DNA of 64,000 nucleotides from DATBLE01 sp046734335 (lineage in GTDB: Bacteria; Actinomycetota; Thermoleophilia; Gaiellales; Gaiellaceae): assembly GCA_046734335.1 (NCBI GenBank), contig JBKPRA010000010.1, positions 1 to 64,000 of the forward strand, given 5' to 3'. Below the pieces are notes generated by a model, which worked only from the letters and a program-made list of their open reading frames with translations, did no database searches and was not told the DNA's origin. The translations under genes and the position numbers were made by a program. Positions within the stretch are counted from its first letter, which is position 1; the number at the start of each line of letters is the position of its first letter. Below are positions 15,414 through 22,679 of the stretch, piece by piece.

Positions 15414-16427
15414 GTGGACGTCACCGCCCGGATCGTCTCCCTCCAGCTGGCCGAGACCTTCACGATCGCGCGCGGGTCTCAGGACGCGGCCGACGTGGTC
15501 GAGGTCGAGATTCGCCATGACGGTGTCTCCGGATTCGGGGAGGCGGCGCCGATCGACCGCTACGACGAGTCGGCGGCGTCGGCGCTCGCCTATGTGGAGT
15601 CGGTCGCGGCCGAGGTCGGCGACGACCCATTTGCGCTCGAGGACGTGATGCGACGGCTGCCGGCGGAGCAGTTCGCCGCTCGGGCGGCGATCGACGCCGC
15701 GCTGCACGACCTCTGCGGGAAGCTCGCCGGCGAGCCGGTCTGGCGCTTCCTCGGGCTCGGGCGGCTCGGCCCGCCGACCTCGTGGACGATCGGGTTGGCC
15801 GGTCCTGACGAGATGGCGTCGAAGGCCGCGACAGCCCATGCCGGTGGGCGATTCCGCCGGCTGAAGCTGAAGCTGGGCGGCGGCGACGGCCTCGACGTCG
15901 ACCGCGTCCGCGCGGTGCGCGAGGTGACCGACGTCCCGCTCCAGGCCGACGTGAACGAGTACTGGTCGCTGGAGGAGGCCCTGGACGCCCTGCCCCGGCT
16001 GGCCGAGCTGGGGGTCGAGTACTGCGAGCAGCCGCTGCGCGCGGGTGACCCGGACGCGCCGAAGCTGAAGCAGTCGGCGGCGATCCCCGTGTACGTCGAC
16101 GAGGACTGCCACACGCTCGCCGACGTCGCCGACTGCGCACCGATTGCGCACGGCGTCAACATCAAACTCGCGAAATCGGGCGGAATCGGCGAAGCCGTCC
16201 GCATGGCGCACGCCGCGCGTGCGCTCGGGCTCGGGGTGATGCTCGGCTGCATGGTCGAGTCGGGCCTCGGGATCGCAGCCGGCGCCGCGGTGGCCGGGCT
16301 CTGCGACCACGTCGACCTCGACGGCAACCTGTTGATCGCACACGACCCCTGGCCGGGCGTGGAGCTGGTCGACGGCGTCCAGACCCCGTCGGACGAGCCG
16401 GGCCTCGGCGTGCGGCGCGCTCCCTAA
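15414..16427 (+). CDS. dgcA: Enolase-superfamily epimerase (dipeptide epimerase / DgcA-like N-acyl-D-glutamate racemase)
   Basis: 337 residues. A lid domain is followed by a TIM barrel with the muconate-lactonizing subgroup residues: RLKLKLG (Lys151/Lys153), metal ligands in QADVNEYW (Asp179), EYCEQPL (Glu205) and YVDEDC (Asp229), and the second catalytic Lys in NIKLAKSGG (Lys251). Alone this would be called L-Ala-D/L-Glu epimerase. The next gene starts one base after this stop and is DUF1611. That pairing is the dgcA-dgcN arrangement described for D-glutamate catabolism, in which DgcN N-acetylates D-Glu and DgcA racemises N-acetyl-D-Glu. The gene has a leaderless-type start (TAGTGT-N6-GTG). 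An alternative role is murein-peptide recycling. Confidence 0.8.
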   Translation: MDVTARIVSLQLAETFTIARGSQDAADVVEVEIRHDGVSGFGEAAPIDRYDESAASALAYVESVAAEVGDDPFALEDVMRRLPAEQFAARAAIDAALHDLCGKLAGEPVWRFLGLGRLGPPTSWTIGLAGPDEMASKAATAHAGGRFRRLKLKLGGGDGLDVDRVRAVREVTDVPLQADVNEYWSLEEALDALPRLAELGVEYCEQPLRAGDPDAPKLKQSAAIPVYVDEDCHTLADVADCAPIAHGVNIKLAKSGGIGEAVRMAHAARALGLGVMLGCMVESGLGIAAGAAVAGLCDHVDLDGNLLIAHDPWPGVELVDGVQTPSDEPGLGVRRAP

Positions 16428-16428
16428 C

Positions 16429-17454
16429 GTGCCGGACACGGCAAAGCGCTATCTGATCCTCGCCGAAGGCCGCTCGGGCGATGCCCACTACGGCAAGACG
16501 ATGCGCGGCGTCGTGCGCTACGCATCCGACCCGACGGTGGCCATCCTCGACTCCGAGCGGGCGGGGGAAAGCCACGAGGGGGTCCCGATCGTCGGCGCGG
16601 TGGCCGAGGCGCTGCACTTCGAGCCGACCACCGCCCTCGTCGGCGTGGCCACCCAGGGCGGCCGCTTCCCACCCGCGTGGCGGGATCTGCTCCGACAAGC
16701 GGTCGCCGCCGGGCTCGACCTCGAGAACGGCCTGCACGAGTACCTCACCGAGGACGAGGACCTGGTCGAGCTGGCTCGACAGCACGGGGTCGAGCTGCGA
16801 GACCTGCGTAAGCCCCCTGCCGACCTGAACGTCCCGACCGGCGCCAATCTCGGTCTCGATTCGCGCATCCTCCTCACGGTCGGCTCCGACTGCGCGATCG
16901 GGAAGATGACCGTCGCGCTCGAGCTCGACCGTGAGGCGAGGCGTCGCGGCCTGAAGTCGGTCTTCGTCCCCACCGGGCAGACCGGGATCGCGATCGCCGG
17001 CTGGGGGATCTCGGTCGACGCAGTCGTCTCCGACTTCACCGCCGGCGCCGCCGAGAAGCTGGTGGTCGAGGGCGCCTCCCGCGGCGGCGAAGTGCTCTGG
17101 GTGGAGGGCCAGGGAGCGCTCCTGCATCCCGCGTACTCGGGCGTGACCCTCGGCCTGATCCACGGCTCGGCTCCTCACGCATTTGTCCTCTGCCACCTCG
17201 CCGGCTCGACCGAGATCGAAGGTTTTCCGGGGCACTCGCTGAGGACACTCCCCGACCTGATCGAACTGCACGAGCGCATCGCCCTTCCCGCCAGGCCGGC
17301 GAAGGTCGCTGCGATCGCCTTGAACACGCGTCATCTCGACGAGGCCGCGGCACGTTCGGCGGTCGCCGACGCGGCGCAAGAGACTGGACTGCCGGCGGAC
17401 GACCCGGTTCGCTTCGGAGCAGCGGGGCTTGCGGACGCACTGCTCGAGGAGTAG
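16429..17454 (+). CDS. dgcN: DUF1611 P-loop protein, DgcN-like D-glutamate N-acetyltransferase
   Basis: 341 residues, GTG start one base after the epimerase stop, so translation is coupled. An N-terminal Rossmann-like part (to about 140) precedes a P-loop-like GSDCAIGKMT at 152-161 and a C-terminal NTPase-like domain (VFVPTGQTGIAIAGWG, WVEGQGALLHPAYSG). These match DUF1611. Members were long annotated NAD-dependent epimerase/dehydratase; DgcN members use acetyl-CoA to acetylate D-glutamate. Together with the preceding gene this predicts conversion of D-Glu (for example from cell-wall turnover) to N-acetyl-L-Glu. No deacetylase is adjacent, so the last step would be encoded elsewhere. Confidence 0.75.
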   Translation: MPDTAKRYLILAEGRSGDAHYGKTMRGVVRYASDPTVAILDSERAGESHEGVPIVGAVAEALHFEPTTALVGVATQGGRFPPAWRDLLRQAVAAGLDLENGLHEYLTEDEDLVELARQHGVELRDLRKPPADLNVPTGANLGLDSRILLTVGSDCAIGKMTVALELDREARRRGLKSVFVPTGQTGIAIAGWGISVDAVVSDFTAGAAEKLVVEGASRGGEVLWVEGQGALLHPAYSGVTLGLIHGSAPHAFVLCHLAGSTEIEGFPGHSLRTLPDLIELHERIALPARPAKVAAIALNTRHLDEAAARSAVADAAQETGLPADDPVRFGAAGLADALLEE

Positions 17455-17550
17455 AGGAGAAGGGAAGGAATCGCCGCGTCGGCGTGTCGTCTGATCGGGC
17501 GAACTAGACTCGCCCGCGGCGGGAGAGAGCTCATGAAGGAGGTTGACGAG

Positions 17551-18015
17551 TTGAGACGTCTGACTGCGTTCCTGGCGGTGGCTGCGGCCCTCGCGATCGT
17601 CGGCGGCGTGGCCGCCGCCGACTCCGGGCCGCTGGCCCCGCCGCCCGAGCACGACACCTACTACACCTGGCCCGGCGCCCAGACACTCCAGGTGTCCGTG
17701 GAGCCGTGGGGCGGGGGCTTCGTGCAGAACGTGCCGAAGTACTTCATCGACTGCCCGTTCGCCTGCATCCGCCCGTTCGACACGGGTGCAACCGTGACGC
17801 TGGCGGCCACGCCGACGACCGGCTACACGTTCGTCGGCTGGAAGGTCGCCGACCACGGGCAGCCGGCAACGGCCGGGGCGTGCGTCGGCACCGGCACGTG
17901 CACGGTGACCATGAGTGGATCGAAGGACGTGGTCGCAGTGTTCGACGGGCCGCCAAAGCAGCCCGTGGGCACGAACCAGCACCACGCCCAGGAACAGCCG
18001 CCTCCGGAGCGCTAG
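17551..18015 (+). CDS. Exported protein with InlB-type beta repeat
   Basis: A perfect AAGGAGG at 17536-17542 sits eight bases before TTG 17551, making this the likely start rather than ATG 17533. The product (154 residues) begins with a signal peptide, MRRLTAFLAVAAALAIVGG, cleaved near AAA-DS. The mature part contains one divergent InlB/Listeria-Bacteroides-type repeat: GATVTLAATPTTGYTFVGW, then TCTVTMSGSKDVVAVF, with paired Cys. It ends in a Gln/His/Pro-rich tail. These repeats occur in surface and adhesion proteins. A TAGACT at 17505-17510 is a likely -10. Confidence 0.75.
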   Translation: MRRLTAFLAVAAALAIVGGVAAADSGPLAPPPEHDTYYTWPGAQTLQVSVEPWGGGFVQNVPKYFIDCPFACIRPFDTGATVTLAATPTTGYTFVGWKVADHGQPATAGACVGTGTCTVTMSGSKDVVAVFDGPPKQPVGTNQHHAQEQPPPER

Positions 18016-18062
18016 GAAACATGCCGGGGCGACACCGCTCGGTGCCGCCCCGGCAGGCGCCC

Positions 18063-18106
18063 TTGACACGAACGGGTGTTCGCGTATAGTATCGAACACA
18101 TGTTCG
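18063..18106 (+). promoter_or_regulatory. SOS promoter: TTGACA / TATAGT with two LexA boxes
   Basis: The -35 TTGACA (18063-18068) and -10 TATAGT (18085-18090) are 16 bp apart. The spacer is almost filled by CGAACGGGTGTTCG (18069-18082). A second box, CGAACACATGTTCG (18093-18106), covers the transcription start and the start codon. Both match the actinobacterial LexA operator CGAAC-N4-GTTCG at every conserved base. LexA bound here would block polymerase twice over. Confidence 0.88.
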
Positions 18107-18339
18107 TACGAGTGATCGTGATCGCCTCGCTCCTGACGCTCGCCGTCGCCTGGGGGGCCCGCCAGTCGGACGGCGCCGGGCACCGCCACACCTACGTCGT
18201 GCGGTACGGGGACACGCTCTGGGCGATCGCAGCAGCGAATTACGCAGGCGATCCACGCGAAGGCGTCTACCGGCTCGAGCAGCGCAACAACCTCGCCGGG
18301 GCGCTCGTCCGCCCTGGGCAGCGCCTCGTTCTGCCGTAG
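18100..18339 (+). CDS. SOS-induced membrane-anchored LysM protein (YneA/Rv2719c/DivS-like division suppressor)
   Basis: 79 residues from ATG 18100, itself inside the second LexA box. An N-terminal membrane helix (1-19, FVRVIVIASLLTLAVAW) is followed by a short linker and one LysM domain (31-78, HTYVVRYGDTLWAIAAANYAG ... NNLAGALVRPGQRLVLP). This is the architecture of YneA in Bacillus, DivS in Corynebacterium and Rv2719c in Mycobacterium. These are DNA-damage-induced proteins that delay division at the septal wall, usually encoded beside lexA. lexA is not next to it here, but the promoter carries the regulation. The mRNA leader would be only a few bases. Confidence 0.85.
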   Translation: MFVRVIVIASLLTLAVAWGARQSDGAGHRHTYVVRYGDTLWAIAAANYAGDPREGVYRLEQRNNLAGALVRPGQRLVLP

Positions 18340-18363
18340 CTCCGTCCTAGACTCCCGCGAGGG

Positions 18364-19389
18364 ATGGACCTCGACGTCGTCTTCCTCGGCACCGCCGGCT
18401 CGATGCCGACCGCCGACCGCTCGCCGACCGCGCTGCTCGTGCGCCGCGGAGGTGAACGCCTGCTGTTCGACTGCGCCGAGGGCACGCAGCGCCAGCTGCT
18501 GCGCTCGTCGCTCGGGCTGATCGACCTCCGAGAGGTCTTTCTCACCCACTACCACGCCGACCACTACCTCGGGCTCCCCGGGATGCTGAAGACGTTCGCG
18601 CTGCGTGGGCGCGAGGCGCCGATCACGATCCATGGCCCTCCGGGGCTCGTCGATCTTTTCCGCTCGCTTCGCCGGATCTTCGGCAGGCTCACCTACCGGT
18701 ACGAGCTCGAGGAGCTTCGCCCAGGCGACACGCTGGACCGTGAGGACTACCGCCTGGTCACGTTCCCGGTCGAGCACGGCGTCTCCTCGATCGGGTACGG
18801 GCTGGTGGAGGACGAGCGGCCCGGCCGCTTCGACGTCGAGACTGCGGATGCGCTCGGCGTGCCCTTCGGGCCCGAGCGCGGCGCGCTCCAGCGCGGCGAG
18901 GCGGTCACGCTCGCCGACGGCACCCGGGTGCGACCCGAGCAGGTGCTCGGCGACGCCCGGCCGGGCCGGACGATCGTGATCCCGGGCGACACCGTCCCGA
19001 CGCGGTCGGTCCTGGAAGCGGCGATCGGCGCCGACCTGCTCGTCCACGAGGCGACCTTCCTCGAGGACGAGCGCGAACGAGCCGCCCAGACGGCGCACTC
19101 CACCGCAGTCGACGCGGCACAACTCGCGCAGGCGGCCGGCGTTCGGATGCTGGCGCTGACGCACCTCTCGACGCGGTACTTCGGGCCCGACGCGGCCCGC
19201 GAGGCGCGAGCGGTCTTCCCGGAGACGGTCGTGCCGAAGGACTTCGATATCATCGACGTCCGGTTCCAGGAGCGCGGCGGGCCGCGCCTGATCAAGGGTG
19301 GCGCCCTCCCGCGTCGAGGAGATCCAGCCCCGGTCGAGAACAGCACTCCAGCACCAGAACAGCCGGTTCCGGAGGAGACCGCCCGATGA
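18364..19389 (+). CDS. rnz: Ribonuclease Z (tRNA 3'-endonuclease)
   Basis: 341 residues. The metallo-beta-lactamase motif THYHADH (His62, His64, Asp66, His67) follows the opening FLGTAGSMPTADRSPTA. Further zinc ligands lie in PVEHGV, IPGDT and the C-terminal LTHLSTRY. The length and spacing match tRNase Z, which trims tRNA precursors so that CCA can be added; the tRNA-Arg upstream lacks an encoded CCA. TAGACT at 18348-18353 plus CGAGGG before the ATG suggest its own promoter and a short leader. The last 40 residues are a Pro/Glu-rich tail beyond the usual end. Confidence 0.9.
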   Translation: MDLDVVFLGTAGSMPTADRSPTALLVRRGGERLLFDCAEGTQRQLLRSSLGLIDLREVFLTHYHADHYLGLPGMLKTFALRGREAPITIHGPPGLVDLFRSLRRIFGRLTYRYELEELRPGDTLDREDYRLVTFPVEHGVSSIGYGLVEDERPGRFDVETADALGVPFGPERGALQRGEAVTLADGTRVRPEQVLGDARPGRTIVIPGDTVPTRSVLEAAIGADLLVHEATFLEDERERAAQTAHSTAVDAAQLAQAAGVRMLALTHLSTRYFGPDAAREARAVFPETVVPKDFDIIDVRFQERGGPRLIKGGALPRRGDPAPVENSTPAPEQPVPEETAR

Positions 19390-19619
19390 CGAGACTCGTT
19401 CAGGTTGCCCTCGCAGAGGATGTGACGGAGGCGGAGGAGATCCAGGCGATCCTCCAGGCGGCGGGAATCACCTCCGAGCTGGAGACCGCCGTCGAGCACC
19501 ATCCGCGCTCGACCGAGGATGTCCCGCAGAAAGTGCTGGTCGAAGAGGGGTCTCTGGAGGCGGCGCAGTTCGCTATCGAGGCGATGACCGACCAGGACGA
19601 GCTGGTCGGCGACGCGTAG
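19386..19619 (+). CDS. DUF2007 putative signal-transducing protein
   Basis: 77 residues, ATG overlapping the rnz stop (ATGA). The chain VQVALAEDVTEAEEIQAILQAAGI ... KVLVEEGSLEAAQFAIE matches DUF2007, a small ferredoxin-like alpha/beta domain of unknown role. Family members often accompany membrane or RNA-metabolism genes. Translationally coupled to rnz. Confidence 0.8.
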   Translation: MTRLVQVALAEDVTEAEEIQAILQAAGITSELETAVEHHPRSTEDVPQKVLVEEGSLEAAQFAIEAMTDQDELVGDA

Positions 19620-19632
19620 CGCGCCGGGCTCG

Positions 19633-20898
19633 ATGAGGCGCCAGATCCTCTTCGCCGCCGTGCTCCTCCTGGTCACGGCCGGAGTTGCGCATGCCGCCAC
19701 CAAGACGTACTCGACCGGCACCGTCGACCAACCGATCGGCGCCCGCTTCGAACGCTCGCTGACGGTTCCGGACCGCGGCCCGGTCTCGTTCGTCCGCGTC
19801 TCGTTCCGGATCACCACTCCCGACACGTCCGCGATCGCGATCTCTCTCGTCTCGCCGAAGGGCACCGAGGTGCCGCTGATCATGGGGCGGGGGACAGGAG
19901 CCGACTTCGGCAGCGACGAGCGGGGCTGTGGCGGCTTCCTCACCGTTCTCGACTCGGACCAGGCCACCAACCCGGTCGCCGCCGCCTCGGCTCCTTTCGC
20001 CGACGGTCCGTACCGGGCGGAGGGAAACCTCTCCTCGCTCTACGGGGAGGACGCGCGCGGTCGCTGGACGCTGCGGGTCACGAACGGCGGCAAGCCCGCG
20101 AGGCTCAACTGTTTCACGCTCGACATCTCCAGGAACGTCCCGCAGACGCTGTCCGCGCGCACGGGCACCGTGACGGCGACCGTGACCTACACCGAGCGCA
20201 ACTTTCTCTACGAGAAGGTGCGCGTGCGGATCACCAGGGCCCGCCGGACCGCGCTCGATGCGCCGATCCAGCGCCTCGGCTGCCCGGACTGCGCGAACGA
20301 CCGCCCGTCGGCGGTCAGGCTCCGCGATCTGGACGGCGGCGAGCCTGAGGTGCTCGTCGAGCTCTACTCGGGCGGCGCACACTGCTGCCTCTTCACGCTG
20401 ATCCTCCGCTGGGACGCCGCCGCGAAGCGCTACCGCTCGACCCTGGGCTACTGGGGCAACTACGGCTCGCGGCTGATCGATCTCGACGGCGACGGCAAGC
20501 CGGAGTTCTCCGCCTTCGACGAGCGCTTCGTCTACGAGTTCACTGCATACGTCTTCTCGTCCGCGCCGATCCGGATCTGGAGCTACCGCGAGGGCAAGCT
20601 CGTCGACGTCACACGCACGTTTCCGGCACTCATCCAGAAGAGCGCCGCGACCAATCTGGGGTACTACTTGAAAGCTCGTGGCGACCCGAACACCGACGTC
20701 CGCTCCTATGTCGCCGCCTACGTCGCCGACCAGTACCTGCTCGGCGACCCGGTCGAAGGAAGGCGCGTGCTCGACCTCGCCTTCGAGCGGGGCGATCTGG
20801 GCCGCGGTACATCTCGCCTCGGGCTGCCCGCCGGCAAGGCGTACGTGGCCGCGCTGATGCGGGACCTGCGCAGGTGGGGGTACATCCGCTCCTCGTGA
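19633..20898 (+). CDS. Exported protein with P-domain-like module and FG-GAP-like repeat region
   Basis: 421 residues. A signal peptide (MRRQILFAAVLLLVTAGVAHA) is followed by a jelly-roll (about 25-150). Its pattern, VRVSFRITTPDTSAIAISLVSPKGT ... YGEDARGRWTLRVTNG, is that of the proprotein-convertase P/homoB domain. The second half has RLRDLDGGEPEVLVELYSGGAHC and LIDLDGDGKPEFSAFDERF, the DxDGDGxxE calcium-binding signature of VCBS/FG-GAP propeller repeats. No protease domain is present, so it is probably a secreted binding or structural protein. Confidence 0.75.
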   Translation: MRRQILFAAVLLLVTAGVAHAATKTYSTGTVDQPIGARFERSLTVPDRGPVSFVRVSFRITTPDTSAIAISLVSPKGTEVPLIMGRGTGADFGSDERGCGGFLTVLDSDQATNPVAAASAPFADGPYRAEGNLSSLYGEDARGRWTLRVTNGGKPARLNCFTLDISRNVPQTLSARTGTVTATVTYTERNFLYEKVRVRITRARRTALDAPIQRLGCPDCANDRPSAVRLRDLDGGEPEVLVELYSGGAHCCLFTLILRWDAAAKRYRSTLGYWGNYGSRLIDLDGDGKPEFSAFDERFVYEFTAYVFSSAPIRIWSYREGKLVDVTRTFPALIQKSAATNLGYYLKARGDPNTDVRSYVAAYVADQYLLGDPVEGRRVLDLAFERGDLGRGTSRLGLPAGKAYVAALMRDLRRWGYIRSS

Positions 20899-21257
20899 AG
20901 CCGAGGACGATCGACTCGCTCCTGGGCGAGGCCCGGGCCGGGTTGGTTCGGCTGACGCCCGAGCAGGCCCGCGCCGCTTGCAAGGAGGGCGCGCTCCTCG
21001 TCGACACGCGCTCGCGCGACGAGCAGCGGGAACAGGGTGGGGCGATCCCCGGCGCGCTCCACCATCCCCTCTCCGTGGTGCTCTGGCGGCTCGACGCGCT
21101 GCCGCGTGACACTCGGGTGATCCTGATCTGCCGGCAGGGTTACTTCTCCAGCCTTGCCGCCGCCCAGCTCCAGGAGCTCGGCTTCGGCGAGGCGACCGAC
21201 GTCCAGGGCGGCTTCGAGGCGTGGGAGGCGGCGGGCCTGCCCATGGAGCCCGTCTAG
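20895..21257 (+). CDS. Rhodanese-like sulfurtransferase domain protein
   Basis: 120 residues from GTG 20895, overlapping the previous stop by four bases. One rhodanese domain: ALLVDTRSRDEQREQGGAIPGA, catalytic loop Cys79 in ILICRQGYFSS, then GGFEAWEAAGLP. Single-domain rhodaneses carry persulfide sulfur or serve as regulators. The six-residue active loop (CRQGYF) is typical of sulfur- rather than phosphate-binding members. Its stop overlaps the convergent hydrolase stop by four bases. Confidence 0.85.
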   Translation: MKPRTIDSLLGEARAGLVRLTPEQARAACKEGALLVDTRSRDEQREQGGAIPGALHHPLSVVLWRLDALPRDTRVILICRQGYFSSLAAAQLQELGFGEATDVQGGFEAWEAAGLPMEPV

Positions 21258-21991
21258 CTTACCGCCGCGATCAGCCGGTCAAGCGGCGCCCAGAGCTGGC
21301 GGCGTGCCTCCGGCCCCCACTGGAGCGCCGAGAAGTGGTCGGCACGAAACGGGCCGCGTGAGCGCACGACGGCGGTGCGGATCCTCTGCGCCGGGAAGTG
21401 CGAGCGCTCGAGGCGCCGGAGCAGCTCGCGGACTCCGGCCGGCGAGTCGCGGTCGGCGGCGACGAGCAGCAGCCGCGCCGAGTGGGGGAGATGGGTGAAG
21501 TTGACGACCTCCTCGAGTCCCGGGTTGAGCGTGCTCGGGTAGACGCTCATCACGGCGGCGGCATTCTCGCTGATCCGCCACATCACAGCCGCTAACTCGA
21601 CAGCCAGCCGTCCGCCGCGCGAGTAGCCGACCACGACCAGCGGCGCGCGGGGACGGCCGAGGCGGACGAGCCCGGCGTGGATCCCGATGAGCGAGTGGAG
21701 GAGCGCAGGCGAGCCGGCCGGCGTCGTCTCGTAGCGGGGATAGATCACGTCGTTTCCCTGCCGCACCAGATGCTCGATCCAGGCCGTGTGGTTCGACGGG
21801 TTCAGCTCGCTCTCGTCGAGGCCGTGCTCGAAGACGACGACGGCCTTCGGCGTTCCCTGCGCCTTCCAGAGCCAGTAGGCGTCGGCTCCGTTGCCGAACG
21901 GGCCGAGCATCCTCGGCTCGGGTTTGGAGGCGGGCGACGCGGCGGGCAGCGTCAGCGCCAGGAGCATGAGGGTGAGTGCTCCGCGCAGCAT
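21254..21991 (-). CDS. Exported alpha/beta hydrolase
   Basis: 245 residues with a cleavable signal (MLRGALTLMLLALTLPAASP). VVVFEHGLDES provides the oxyanion region and VVGYSRGGR the nucleophile elbow. A candidate Asp lies in LLLVAADRDSPAG and a His in FRADHFSALQWG. It is close to dienelactone-hydrolase or lipase-like secreted enzymes. The start is about 100 bp from pyrR and divergent. The substrate is unknown. Confidence 0.75.
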   Translation of the reverse strand: MLRGALTLMLLALTLPAASPASKPEPRMLGPFGNGADAYWLWKAQGTPKAVVVFEHGLDESELNPSNHTAWIEHLVRQGNDVIYPRYETTPAGSPALLHSLIGIHAGLVRLGRPRAPLVVVGYSRGGRLAVELAAVMWRISENAAAVMSVYPSTLNPGLEEVVNFTHLPHSARLLLVAADRDSPAGVRELLRRLERSHFPAQRIRTAVVRSRGPFRADHFSALQWGPEARRQLWAPLDRLIAAVS

Positions 21992-22062
21992 GCGAGCTAT
22001 GACGTCCCCGAGAGGCGATAGTCTGTCGTTCGCACACGGTTCAAGACCAGCACTGCTTTAAC

Positions 22063-22087
22063 CCGGTCCTGTGAGGCCGGAAAGGAG
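22063..22087 (+). promoter_or_regulatory. PyrR-binding hairpin and Shine-Dalgarno of the pyr operon
   Basis: CCGG (22063-22066) pairs with CCGG (22077-22080), closing a loop TCCTGTGAGG that matches the PyrR recognition element UCCNGNGAGG. AAAGGAG (22081-22087) follows directly and serves GTG 22095. No terminator or antiterminator is visible, so the likely mechanism is UMP-dependent PyrR binding that blocks ribosome access, as in mycobacteria. Confidence 0.8.
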
Positions 22088-22094
22088 TCCAGAG

Positions 22095-22679
22095 GTGACC
22101 GCTGCACACGCGCCCGCCGCCGAGCGGGTCCTTCTCGACACAGACGCGCTCGGTCGCACGCTTCACCGCATCGCCCACGAGATCATCGAGGCGAATGCCG
22201 AGCTCGAGAACGTCGCGCTCGTCGGCATCCACACACGCGGCGTCCCGCTCGCGCACCGCCTCCGCCGCCTGATCCAGGAGTTCAGCGGCGTCGAGGTCGA
22301 TCTCGGGACGATCGACATCACCTTCCACCGTGACGACTTGCACGTGCGCGGGGGCGAAGCGCCGCTGCACCCACAACCACTCGTGCGCGAGACGAAGCTT
22401 GATTTCGCCCTCGAGGGCCGGACCTGCATTCTCGTCGACGACGTCCTCTACACCGGCCGGACGATCCGCGCGGCGATCGAGGCGCTGTTCGACTATGGCC
22501 GTCCCGCCCGCGTCCAGCTGGCCGTGGTTGCCGACCGCGGCCACCGAGAGTTGCCGATCCGGCCCGACTACGTGGGCAAGAACCTGCCAACCGCCCGCGC
22601 GGAGCGGGTCCAGGTCCAGTTGGTCGAGATCGACGAGGTCGACCAGGTCGTGCTGATCACCCAGGAGGAGCGGGCATGA
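22095..22679 (+). CDS. pyrR: Bifunctional pyr operon regulator / uracil phosphoribosyltransferase PyrR
   Basis: 194 residues. The PRPP-binding loop is CILVDDVLYTGRT and the fold opens with LHRIAHEII ... VALVGIHTRGVPLAHRL, as in PyrR. The RNA-binding basic face residues cannot be checked by eye, but the PyrR hairpin lies immediately upstream. The start is set at GTG 22095, seven bases after AGGAG. An earlier in-frame GTG at 22071 lies inside the hairpin loop and is rejected. First gene of the pyrimidine operon. Confidence 0.92.
   Translation: MTAAHAPAAERVLLDTDALGRTLHRIAHEIIEANAELENVALVGIHTRGVPLAHRLRRLIQEFSGVEVDLGTIDITFHRDDLHVRGGEAPLHPQPLVRETKLDFALEGRTCILVDDVLYTGRTIRAAIEALFDYGRPARVQLAVVADRGHRELPIRPDYVGKNLPTARAERVQVQLVEIDEVDQVVLITQEERA

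Noticed and set aside
22071..22094. Upstream GTG start for pyrR
   Set aside because: Lies inside the PyrR hairpin loop; the SD AGGAG is correctly spaced for GTG 22095.
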